NCBI GenBank assembly: GCA_019828545.1
Contig: JACVRA010000044.1
Location: 620,001 to 684,000, forward strand
Length of the DNA: 64,000 nucleotides
DNA from: Paracamarosporium sp. OC-R06-R3
Taxonomy: Eukaryota; Ascomycota; Dothideomycetes; Pleosporales; Didymosphaeriaceae
Reading direction: 5' to 3'
The notes under the pieces were generated by a model. It worked only from the letters and a program-made list of their open reading frames with translations. It ran no database searches and had not been told where the DNA came from. Shown piece by piece: positions 46,283 through 57,026 of the stretch (the stretch's first letter is position 1; each line of letters opens with the position of its first letter). Both the position numbers and the translations under genes were made by a program.

Positions 46283-47237
46283 CTACTTCTCTTCGGGTTG
46301 ATCAATGTTCTTGAGATCGATTCCCCAAACATTTCCGGCGACAGCCCTACTCCCAGTCCCATCCGCACTTATGTCTGAAATGTCCTGATCCATCGACATG
46401 TTCCAATTTTCTGGTGCGTTTATGTTCCCTGCCAAAGAGAGACCCGCGCTCGTTGCCTTGACGCCCTTAATCTTTTGCCCTGTACGCGCAAAAATTACTT
46501 CTGAAATTGCTGCGTCGCTGGTATCAATAAGAGACTGCTTTGATCTTTTACGTGCGTTGAGATCTTTAATCTGCTCTCGGTTGGTCTCATCTGCCTCTTC
46601 CGCAACTGGTGGCAATTGGCTTAAGCATCTTTCAATAGAATCTACATCTTTCTCTGCTTTGACCTTCACCTGCACTATGCTTTTCTCTTGCTGTTGGAGC
46701 ATCATGTTTTTCATTTCTCTCATGCTGGAGACCTGTTCGGCGGCAGTCATACTACTCTAACGTTAGCAGGCAGCTAAAAAGCTACTTCACTGTTCAGTGA
46801 ATGATCACTTACACATTTGAGGCATCAAGAGCGACATTCAGAGTATCCTTGGTGTCTCTCAGCTGACTTCGAATACTTTCAATCTTGTCATCTCCAAAAT
46901 GAACCTTGAACCGCGTCGCTAAAGACATCTTGTCTCCTGCTGTGTCTTTCGTCCATTTGCTAAGCAAATTCCCGAATGAAGTGCAAATCGCATTGCAACT
47001 CTCCAGTGCTTGCTCAACTCCTTTATACAATAGGATATTGGATTTAGGGCCGCCTTCGATGGCAACAACGAGTTGCTCGAGTATCTTCTGCAAGATCTGA
47101 AGATCGCTTCTCATATGAGCGATAGTCTTCGGTGCATCTTTGATACCATTAACTGTCTTTGCAAGGAATTGTGTGCTCTGGATCGCAGCAGTTGCTATAG
47201 CGATTATGCCGGAAACAGTGCTAAGTGGATCGCTCAT
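46283..47237 (-). CDS. HeLo-like domain protein with two C-terminal amyloid-type motifs (candidate cell-death effector)
   Basis: Two exons on the minus strand, 47237-46813 and 46754-46283, with a 58 bp intron give 298 residues. An equally good acceptor 3 nt downstream (exon from 46751) would give 297. Residues 1-140 are helical and begin MSDPLSTVSGIIAIATAAIQ, the signature of the fungal STAND N-terminal/HeLo-like domain, continuing with KTIAHMRSDLQILQKILEQL. A glutamine-rich helical region follows. The C-terminus carries two spaced motifs: GLSLAGNINAPENW (AGN at 250-252) and SRAVAGNVWGIDLK (AGN at 281-283), 31 residues apart. The related HET-S and HELLP proteins form pores or disrupt membranes once the C-terminal amyloid is templated by an NLR. 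The divergent NLR at 47754 has a similar motif at its N-terminus. Confidence 0.75.
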
Positions 47238-47753
47238 GGCAAGCAGTCTGGGCAGGCGACAGACCTGCACAGACGATTTCTGTTGGTGATTAATACAGTT
47301 TAAATGCAAAGCTGTTGCGATTCAGCTGAATCGCCTCAGAATGACCCCACCATACAGATACGAGCTGTGAAATAGCCTTGATCGCCATGTGATTGGGTGA
47401 CATCCATGTTAGCGATAATCCCGCACCAACAATCCTAGTCTGTCAATAAGATTGGCCTATCATACGCGAAATCGCCCACCGGTCAGCAGGCAACAGGGCA
47501 AAGATGACGAGGCTTTCACACTGAAGTATGTAGACTGAACAATGAAATTCAAAGTCATGACTGCTTCTGCATATATCTTTTTTGTGCAGAACAGTGAGCC
47601 ATAGTCCGCAGCGACGTCGTTAATGTCCGACGATACATACGGTCTTCGACCTCGACTCGGAGCACATGTACATGCTAGCGAAGAACTACCGGAGACCCAA
47701 AAGCCGCGTACGACGTAGCGTTTAGTTTCTAATTATCGTAAAGTCTATCCAAA
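47238..47753. other. Bidirectional promoter of the effector/NLR pair
   Basis: 516 bp separate the two divergent start codons. No open coding sequence or repeat. Co-regulation of the effector and its candidate receptor is expected from this arrangement; no specific operator was recognised. Confidence 0.5.
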
Positions 47754-50700
47754 ATGGCAGATACGCCTTTCCAGAATCAATTCATTCACAATTTACACGC
47801 CCGAGATGGCGCTTTCGTGTTCGCAGGCAACAACTACGGCACAATTCATCACGAGTACAGTGGTTCTAGTGATGGTAATTGACACGAATTCCTGTCTACT
47901 GCTTCGCTAATATTGATAAAGTAAGTCCAGCCATGAAGGTCAAAATCTGTCGGGATGCCTTGTTCGTCACCGATTCACTGGTCGATCGTGCAGATCTTAT
48001 CCATATGAAAGGTGAAAGAGCGTCAGGTACATGTGAATGGATCTTACAAAATACCACTTACCAGGAATGGTCTTCCCGGGAAAATGGACTGCTCTGGGTC
48101 TCCGGTTCCCCTGGGCAAGGAAAGACAATGATATCAATATTCCTTACCCAAGTGTGGGAGACCCAGGCAGAAACTAAGGATGGGGTTTTGTTCTTCTTCT
48201 GCACTCACCAAGATGAGAATCGCAACAATGCAGAAGCAGTTCTTCGGGGGCTCCTTTACCAAATTCTTACCAAACGACCCGAGCTTGTGGACCATTTTTG
48301 GCTATATCTTGAAGGTGCTGCGGATGAGGAAGAGAATACGAAGAAAGAAGAAAACCAGGAGAAAAAGAAAGACAAAAAGAGATACCAATACGTCCTTGAA
48401 TCCGAGGCAACTCTATGGACGATTTTTTTGCACTGCGTACAAGATCCTAAATTTGGCAAGGTTATTTTCCTTCTTGATGGTCTCGACGAGTGCATCGACA
48501 ATCGTTTTGTGCGAAGATTTGTTACCTTGTTTTCCAGAAATTCGACTATTTCTCCGGGTAATACGTTCAAGATGATCGTCATCAGCCGCAATCTTGTTCA
48601 CTTACACGGACAAGCTCATGTGAAATTAGATCCGGAACAAAGAGTCCATGTGGAGAGTGACATAGAACGGTTTATTTCTATCAGGGTTGCAGAGATACCT
48701 CAAATACCTGGACTCGATGACGATTTTCGAGCACATATCAAGGAAACGTTATTGGAACGATCAAAAGGGACGTTTCTATGGGTTGGCTTTGTCGTAAGCG
48801 AGCTTTCTCGTAAGGAAACGGTGTCCGAAATGAAGGAAGCCCTGAGAACTGTTCCGGTTGGACTTAACGCAATGTACGACCGAATGATCCTCCAGATCGA
48901 GCAATCCCATCGCGGCCTGAGCTCCAAGATACTGCGTTGGGTCGCATTTGCTACTCGTCGACTGACCGTGGAAGAGCTTGCCAATGCGGTGGGAGTCGAA
49001 GCAACGGATGACCTCAGCCTGAACGTGGTGATCCATGACAAAATCGTGCACTGTGGTCGACTCTTACTTGTCGAAAAAGGAACGGTTGATCTTGTCCATC
49101 AGTCGGCAAGAGACTATCTACTTCGCAAAGAAGTGGACAGTGATCCGATACTGGAACAATTTCGCTTGAAAGCAGATGAATCTCACTATGAGATGGCACA
49201 TTCTTGTATAGAAGCGTTGGCTGCTTCAAGTCGGCCTTTTTACAAGATATATTGGGAAAACAGAAGCCACAATAAAATTGCGAAGATATATCTACGCGAC
49301 GATGCACGCGCCGATAGCAAAAGACCTGCTGACCAATGTAGTAATCTTCACTATGAAGATTTCGCGCTACACAGTTACGCGACATTTGCCTGGTGGAAGC
49401 ACGTAGTCTCTGCTGGAAGCGTAGGGATCAAGCTTCTTGATCGTTTCGATTTTCTGGTTGCCAGGAAACATCTATTCTGGGATTGCTTACGCGGTTTTGA
49501 ACCGGTAAGACCCTGGTCTGACCCACACTTGGTTGACGAAGCATCGAGATTGCCTCTCTTCTGCGCACTTGGCATCACTACCTGGATCAAAAAACTTCTG
49601 GAAGCCAAGAGGTGGATGTACGTGTGGTGGTATAAGCCTACAGCCAACCAAAGGTCTGCCAGAGGAGATACACTACTATATATCGCGTCTTTACATGGGC
49701 GGAAGGATGTGGTGCAGCTATTGCTTCAACACGGCGCGGATCCCAATCAACAGAGCTATTTCAAAAATAACCCATTTCCCCTTGACATAGCATTACGCAA
49801 GGATCACCACGACATCGCTACACTCCTACTCGACGCTGGCGCGAAGATACACGCAAATAGGGATGTCGGATCGACGGCATTGGCGCATGCGGCATTCTCT
49901 GGATCCTTAGAGACCGTAAAGCTGATAACTAGATACGCTTCATATGCACACAAGAATAGGGAAGTAGGGACGATCGCACTCCACAATGCTGTTAGGAATA
50001 ATCATGAATCAGTTGCCACATTTCTGCTCAACTACGGAGTCAACATAGACGCTGTCATCAAGGATGGATCAACAGCGCTGCATCAGGCAGCTGCCTACGG
50101 ACACCAGCGCATGGCCCTATTCCTTATCGAACGCGGAGCGAACATACATGCCACTGACGCCACAGGGAGAACAGCACTACACAGTGCATCTACTATAGGA
50201 AGCGAGAAGATGGCCAGTTTACTCCTCAAAAATGGCGCCCACGCAAACGCCAAGATACATGATATTCCACTTGCTCTATATGACACTGTCATACACAAAA
50301 CAGATTACCACAATTCCAAGTATCAGGGGCATCTGGACGTGGCCAAAACTCTATTGGAATGTCTCCTTGGCTCCTCTGACATGAGGGAATCTGTTCAAGA
50401 ATGCTTCGAGATAGCTTTAGGGGAATGGAACCACAGAATGGCGCAATTATTGGTCGCACATGGTGCTAAACCCAATACAAGCGGGTACATTTATAATGAA
50501 ACTCCTTCGAAGCGTCTATCTCCTCTTCATGTGGCCTTGCAATTGGAGAACGAGGTACTCGTTGAGCAGTGTCTTCTCAACAAGACAGACGCTGACGATA
50601 CCTTTTACGACATCACTCCGTTGTATTTCGCCGCCTGGATTGGAAACGAGAAGATAGTACAACTGTTGCTTGAGTACAGGGCTGATGTCAATCGAAAAAG

Positions 50701-50986
50701 CGGTGTTCTGTACTTGCATGAGAGACGCGAACGTGAAGTATATACACGCTACAATATGATTGACACGACGCCGAGAAATAGCTTCCGGCTTCGTGGCGGA
50801 ACAGCTCTGCATGCTGCTTCTTATCACGGGTTCGAATCGATCGTACATCTGTTGATCAGACGTGGGGCAGACGTCAATGCTTTATGTCGGGAATCTCACA
50901 CTCCGATGTTTCATGCAAGCAAGCAGAAGCGTGTTGAAGTGGTCAACATACTACAGTCGGCTGGGGCCGACCCGGTTGAGTCGTAA
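47754..50986 (+). CDS. NLR: N-terminal amyloid-type motif, NACHT and ankyrin repeats
   Basis: Two exons, 47754-47874 and 47931-50986, with a 56 bp intron give 1058 residues. The first exon encodes 40 residues ending HEYSGSSD and contains GAFVFAGNNYGTIH (residues 19-32; AGN at 24-26). Without this exon the long frame would start upstream of its own splice acceptor, in intron. The NACHT domain starts after about residue 60, with the Walker A motif GSPGQGKT (99-106) and Walker B FLLDGLDE (220-227). A Lys/Glu-rich insert sits near residue 175-193. From about residue 610 to the end, roughly ten ankyrin repeats occur, for example DTLLYIASLHGRKDVVQLLL and TALHQAAAYGHQRMALFLIE. The protein is a cytosolic sensor candidate. 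The motif matches those of the divergent HeLo-like effector, suggesting a receptor-effector pair. Confidence 0.85.
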
Positions 50987-51777
50987 GACGTCGCTTTCAT
51001 CACGCTCAATTTGGCATAATCAACGACTGAAGGCTCCATTTATACCACCCGATGCAACATGCTTCACCGTACAAAGAAACGTCTCTGAATCAAACAACAT
51101 TCATTTTGACTGTCATCATGTACCATCACATATCTTCTTTCCTAGCAACCGTCTCCTTCCCGATATCCTTCATTACTACTTTTTTATGTCAGCGCTCGAG
51201 ATGTGGCATCTCGATAGCAAAGTCCAAAACACCGCCCTCAAATCGTCTCATTCCATACGTAAGATCGCTTTGCTCGAATCCCAACCGCTACTCTCTCTAC
51301 AAAGTACAGTAGTATAGACACTTGAGATAAACTTCACCACTTGACGATCATTGAACACCGCGCACCAGCGACACATGCATTGACAATACACCATTTGCAT
51401 ACCATCCCTCTTCGCCAGAGAACCACAGTGTCAATTTCTTTTCTTGCACAAAATACCACAAATCATGTTGATTTCCACTTCGCGGTTTTTGGACTAGGCT
51501 ACCACCACCCTCTACAGAAGCAATATACAACTCATGAGCGACGAAAGAAGATAGAGTGGATCTGGCGCTATCTACCGTGAATGCACGAGGTTTTGAACGA
51601 GGAAGCCAGCTTACAAGGTCTGGTATGCGCCTCACGAAGTAAGCATGTGTGACTTGGGCACAAGGTTGGAACAACCGACGATCCCTCCGTCTACAAAATA
51701 CTCCAGGAACGCCTATAAATGTACATGTATTGAACGTTAAAATTTGCACAGATCTATATGCATCTACCCAAACCTAT
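50987..51777. other. Intergenic region between converging genes
   Basis: About 790 bp between the stop codons of the NLR and the MFS gene. No gene or repeat supported. Confidence 0.45.
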
Positions 51778-53557
51778 CTACACTTTCACAGTCGTAATCT
51801 CATCAGCCCTACTACTCCTCCCACTCTTCTCACTCTTTTCCTTCTCCACCTCACTCCCACTTCTACGTTCCACCGGACTCTCATTCCCCTCCTCAGCCGC
51901 CACCTCATCCAGTACCTTCTTCTCAGCCCCAACCTCCTCATCCACCCTCCTCAACGCATTCCCCCCCTCCTCCGTCCTCCCATCCGCACTCGCCTTGTTC
52001 TTCTTTCTAATACTCCAACCCCCTCTCCAACCAACCCACCCCGTCTCCCACGGCCCCCTAGCAAGCATAACCAGAAACGCGCCCCCGCAGAACCCCACGC
52101 TCGCACTCCCGCTCCCAATCCACCCCGCTGCCGCATAGATATGGCTCGAAGCCGACGTCCCCATGAGCTGCCCGCAGAACGTCGCCACCATAAACGCAGT
52201 ATTAACGCCGTTCCTGCGCATAGGCTCGATCGCATAGATAGCGCTGCGGTTCGCGACTTGCGCCGTCTGCATCCCGAAGTCGAGGAAGATGGCCTGGCAG
52301 ATGGGTCCCGCGACGGTGAAGCTGCCCAGGTATGTGCCTAGGCAGATACCTAGCATGGCGAACGAAAGGCCGAGCAGGACGGAGAAGTGCGGGACGAATT
52401 TATCAGTCACGTTGCGGGCGTAGATGGGGCCAAGCAGCATGCCTCCGATGCCGATGAGACCAAACAAGCCGATAATCAGGGGGTCATAGAAATACGGGGT
52501 CCCAGCGAGCAAGAACGTAAGCGTAGTCCAGAACCCCGTGAAGATAGAGCTGGTGAAGAAGCCCGCGGCGCAGGCCTGCACGAGCACGGGGTGGCGGCCC
52601 AGCATCTGCACGATGCTCCAGAGGAGCTTGAAGTAGTTTAGTTTCTTGTTGGTCGCCGGGTAGTCGGGCATGAAGTTCCAGAGGAGGATGAAGATGAGGT
52701 ATTGGATGCCGAGGGCCATCCAGAAGACGGCGCGCCAGGTGACGTAGTTTGAGATTGTGCCTGAGATTACGCGGGCGACGAGGATGCCGAGGGTGAGGCC
52801 CGAGACGACGACGGAGAGGGCGGCTGCGCGGCGGTTTGGGGGCGCGAGGTCCCCGACGAGAGGGAGCATGAGTTGGGGGGTTACGGTTGTGATGGAGACT
52901 AGGAAGGATATTGCGGTGAATGTGCCTAAGTTTGAAGTTAAACATAGGCCGAGCCTGTATCAAGTCAGCTTCTTTTCATTTTTATTTCCTCTCATGCTCA
53001 ATGCTCGTTGTATTTTCCCAATTCATTTTTTCTCGGTGCTGAACACCGTCACAGCAACACTCCGCAGAACCACCAACAAAGAAACACACCCACCAAAGCG
53101 TAGCCGTGACCCCGACCAACCCCACGACAAACGGCCTCCTAGGCAGCAGATCCCCCAACGGACACAAAAACAACAACCCCGATGCATACCCCGCCTGCAT
53201 GACGGTCGGAATCTGCGACACCTGCTCATACCGGACGCCAAAGTCGTGCGCCAAGATATTCAGAATAGGATGGCTGTAGTACAGATTCGCGACGGTGAAG
53301 CCCGCCGAGAAGGCAAACAGGATGTTCATGCTCATGGAGAACTGCGGCGGTTTTTCGGGATTCCAACGACATCGTGGGGGCACGTAATTCACAGTGTTGT
53401 AAACTTTGCGCAGGGTCGAAATGTTTTCCTTCTTTGTTGTTGATGTTGGTGCTGAGGATGCGGATTCAGACGACGTAGATGGTGGCGGCGGCGGGGATGT
53501 GGCGTCCGGGGGACGTGCAGCGCCCGTCGTCGCAGGGCCCTTTTCGTGAGAGCTCAT
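51778..53557 (-). CDS. MFS transporter
   Basis: Two exons on the minus strand, 53557-53094 and 52954-51778, with a 139 bp intron give 546 residues. The junction falls in a membrane helix (ATLW|LGLCLTSNLG), which the unspliced frame would break. The N-terminal 70 residues are Pro/Ser-rich and cytosolic. Twelve-helix character is visible, for example LFAFSAGFTVANLYYSHPIL, LMLPLVGDLAPPNRRAAALS (a motif-like loop) and FILLWNFMPDYP. The C-terminus is a Glu/Ser-rich tail. It resembles the YnfM/general-substrate MFS group; the substrate is unknown. No adjacent biosynthetic gene suggests a role. Confidence 0.83.
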
Positions 53558-54382
53558 CGTGGCGCAGAAACAGAAATGCGCATCCAAGCCATTGCCCGGC
53601 ACCTGTTACACGAAAAGGGAAATGCAAATAAAGACTCGAGGACAATGGATGGGGGCTCTGAAACAGGGGAAATAAACGATGGAATCCATGACGGTGCGCG
53701 ACATCGCGTATCTCTTCGGCAATGAGGGGAGATGCCCGGTGCCGATGTCTCACGTAAAGCGGGAACCGGGACATAAGAAGATGAACGTCAAAGATTTCGA
53801 CTTTGAAAAATGGCATATATACGCTATCTAGGCATAATTAAGCTTGTAATAAACGACTTTGCAACTGCTGTTAGTGTAAATGCGTAAGATTGAGGCGTTA
53901 TTACGAGGTAGCTGTTTGAGTGCTGATAGTTTTGGCGATGAGTATGGACGGTGACCTGTGCGCTGATTCCTACCTCCCGGTCACGTGGCCGGTCAACGTG
54001 AGAGACCGATATCCGCAAGAGATTGCGCTATCCTCGGAAAAGCGATGCGCTAGGTAGGTTTGAGGTGGAGATAACCTTATTTACGCGACGGATGACGGAT
54101 GCTGACCTGGAGTAGGGGCAAGCGGTGTGAACATTGCATGAGTTCAAAGAGGTTACATGTTACCATTGGACATGGATGTGAAATCGCGACAATTGCGTGA
54201 TTGAAGAACAATTGAGCTCGAAAATCTCATATGGAAGCATTGACCGTATAGTTCAAGCGGTTACTACATACGATTCGAGTTCTAGATGTTGTTCCGGATC
54301 GACTAATATCCTATATTTGTGCATCGCGTCATATCAGGATTGTGGGTATGCGATATCGGAATTGTTGCATGCATGGCGAGAT
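53558..54382. other. Intergenic region, no gene seen
   Basis: About 825 bp between the MFS start and the Hgh1 stop. Open frames are short and unconvincing. Confidence 0.45.
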
Positions 54383-55645
54383 CTAACATATCTCCACTAT
54401 TTTATCATCTTCATCCTCGTCCTCGTCCTTCAACTCCACGAGTCTACCTGCATCCCCTCCTGCCGCACCAACGGCGCCATCTGGTATATCTTCCTCTTCA
54501 CCCTCCTCTTTCCGCATGATGATCTGGACAACGCGGTCGCATGCCTCCCTCACTCCCTCATCCTCGACATGCAAATGACACTCTCGTACAATTGGATATA
54601 CTTTGACTTGCCTCATCACATTCCGTCCCTCGACCGTTGTACTCAGCAAAAGCAGCGTCTCCAAATGCGTTTTCATTATCTCAACATCCTTCTCACGCTC
54701 CTTGTCTGGCTCTAGCAATTGCAGTTCGTCGAGCATGCCTTCTGTGTCATCGTCCGAGTATTCTTCAGGACCCATGAGCGGGAGAAGAAGGTAAGGAAGG
54801 AGATTTGCGCCAATGTGCGGCGGTGGGAGGGTCGGATCGGGATTGAGGTTGGAGACGAGGGTTTGGTGAGCGGGAACGTGGAAAGCGCAGTTCTTGAGCG
54901 TGGAGGCTACACCGAGGCGACGGATATGTGAGAGGTGTGATGTAAAGACCTGCAGCTTCGTCAAGGGTATGATATCGGAGTCGTGCGCTTGCGGCGTGGT
55001 CATGTACTCGCGGCCCTTGGGGAACTTTGACAGGTCGGCGAAGAAGTAGGCCAGATAGTCGTAGTCGGCGTCCTTGTTGTAGCCACCTTCAGCACCCTTG
55101 ACGAAGCAGTCCATCAGCTGGTCCATGGCCCATTCCGACTTTGATAGCTCCTTGGGCACGTCGCGCTTGAGCTCCAGTACGCGCTGTAGCGAGTCGTCCT
55201 TGGCCAAGTTGGCTAGCAGCATGGCGATCTCGTTTGCATTGGGTTCCTTTTTGTTCTACCTTCTGTCAGCATTGCCCCTGATTTCTTCAGCTGCGATCAA
55301 CTGACATACGGTTATTCGCGACAGCAGCGTCTCGAGGAAGGCGTCGTCGTTGGCGAGCGACTTGAGGACTTCGGCATCATGCGAGATGTTGATGAGGATG
55401 GTGAGGGCGTTCTTCGCGATAGGCGAATAGTCTTTTACGAGGAGCTTCAGGTCTTTCACGGGCTCGAGCTGGTTGCGCTTGAAGAGAGGCAAATCCGACT
55501 GCGAATACCCCACCAGATGTTCCGCTGCGACTTGCCGTATCTGTGTGTTTCCATGGTGCCTGTAGGATTAGCAAGGGTATGATATACTAAAAAGAGTCGT
55601 TAATACTTACAGGAACTCGACCAGCTCCTCTAGTTCGGTAGGCAT
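54383..55645 (-). CDS. HGH1: Hgh1/FAM203-type protein
   Basis: Three exons on the minus strand (55645-55611, 55559-55310, 55255-54383) with introns of 51 and 54 bp give 385 residues. The very short first exon supplies MPTELEELVEFL and joins HHGNTQIRQVAAEHLVGYSQ, the armadillo-like start of the family. Later blocks (NKKEPNANEIAMLLANLAKDD and DYLAYFFADLSKFPKGREY) are characteristic of the DUF383/DUF384 family. The tail is acidic (DEDEDEDDKIVE). In yeast Hgh1 is a chaperone helper for folding of translation elongation factor 2, so a cytosolic housekeeping role is expected. Confidence 0.85.
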
Positions 55646-57026
55646 CTTGAGCGTGACTGCGGGCGAACTTTTGCGATGACGCTTCTCGCGTCGCGAAAAT
55701 TCACGTCTTATCGATAAGCGAAGGGAGGGGCAAAAGCGAGGGGCACGCTCGGCAAGTGCCGCCAACCGGTATGATGCTACTACTACTACTACATTCCATC
55801 ATTTGCTGGACACATCCACGAGCTCCTCTTCGTTCGGCCTCCGTCGTCTGTTGATAATGCGAAACGCCCATGTTGCTGTTTAGTTGCTTGCGCTCAACCT
55901 ACTGTGCCACTCCGCCTCCGAGTCAGTGGCTTCTGCGACTCATGGCAGGCAGCATCGCTATGCGCTCGCGGGGCAGACTCTCAGTTCAGCCTTGCTTCAC
56001 TCAGCTCCTAACAGCATCGACCGTTTGCGCCAGAGGAACATGAGCCCAAATGAAAACAGAGTGTGTCGAACGATGGAGCGCGGCGTGGAGGTTGGTGGAG
56101 CTCAGACTAAGCCCGTCTGGTGCTGGCTCTGGCGGCTACGAACCACCAGGCACGCCCACAGCTGTCGCGCAACCGCTCACACTTCTGGTGGCTGCATTGC
56201 TTCAAGCCTCCGGTCGCCTTGAGTAAACATCCGTGTCGATCATATGCCCACCGCCAGAGTCTTACAAAGGAACAACAACTACAACAACAACAAGGACCAC
56301 CCGACACCCTCGATCTCGAAATAGCGAGAGGTCAGCATCTTGCGTTCGGAAGCGTAAGATCCAGATGAACGACCGCCCTTTGACTCCATTCCTCAGCATC
56401 CGCCTCGAAAACGGATCGCAGGAGCCGGCGTCCCCGCGTCGAATTGCTCAACAGACGGCCACGAGCCCGGGCCTCAGTCCACTTAAGCGCTCAAAAATAG
56501 ATCTACACAGAAATCGCTTCGGCCCGCCGTAGGTCTGTCACATACATTTGGGCACCGTGCGCGGAGACAGCACACGACGTTGGACGAATCACGCCGCGAC
56601 CCAAGGCCCAAGGCGCCGCGATTGGCGGTGTAGCGAGCTGCAGGTGCCAGCGCTTACAATGAAACAACCAACCACCAAAATTATAACCGCCGCCTATCAT
56701 CTGAGTTAAGCGCCCAGGATTATGTGCGTGCTGATTGGGCCACATACCACGCTGCGATGCACGAAAGAGTGCTCGTCTGCACGGGAAAACACCCCAGAGC
56801 CGCTATTGCTTGCTGCATACCTGACCGTTTCCCATAGGCTTGCTGCCGGACGTAGCGCGCTCGTCTTATACTCGCTCGACCCTGATTATCCGACTTGATG
56901 CGTCTGTCGACCACGGTCCAACTTAGAAGTCTGTGAACCTAAGTTTTGGTCTTTCTCCACGCCCTTGAACGTCCCTAAAGCTGTGCCTTTAGACTAATTT
57001 GTTGATAAAAGAGGAGGATTATCATC
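55646..57026. other. Divergent intergenic region
   Basis: About 1.4 kb between Hgh1 and the proline-rich protein. An open frame of 55 codons starts at an ATG at 56365 (MNDRPLTPFLSIRLENG, ending LHRNRFGPP) and might be a small gene, but nothing supports it. A CAA-rich tract lies near 56271-56294. Confidence 0.4.

Noticed and set aside
56365..56532. 55-codon frame (MNDRPLTPFLSIRLENG...) as a small gene
   Set aside because: No homology or regulatory support, so left as an unconfirmed note.
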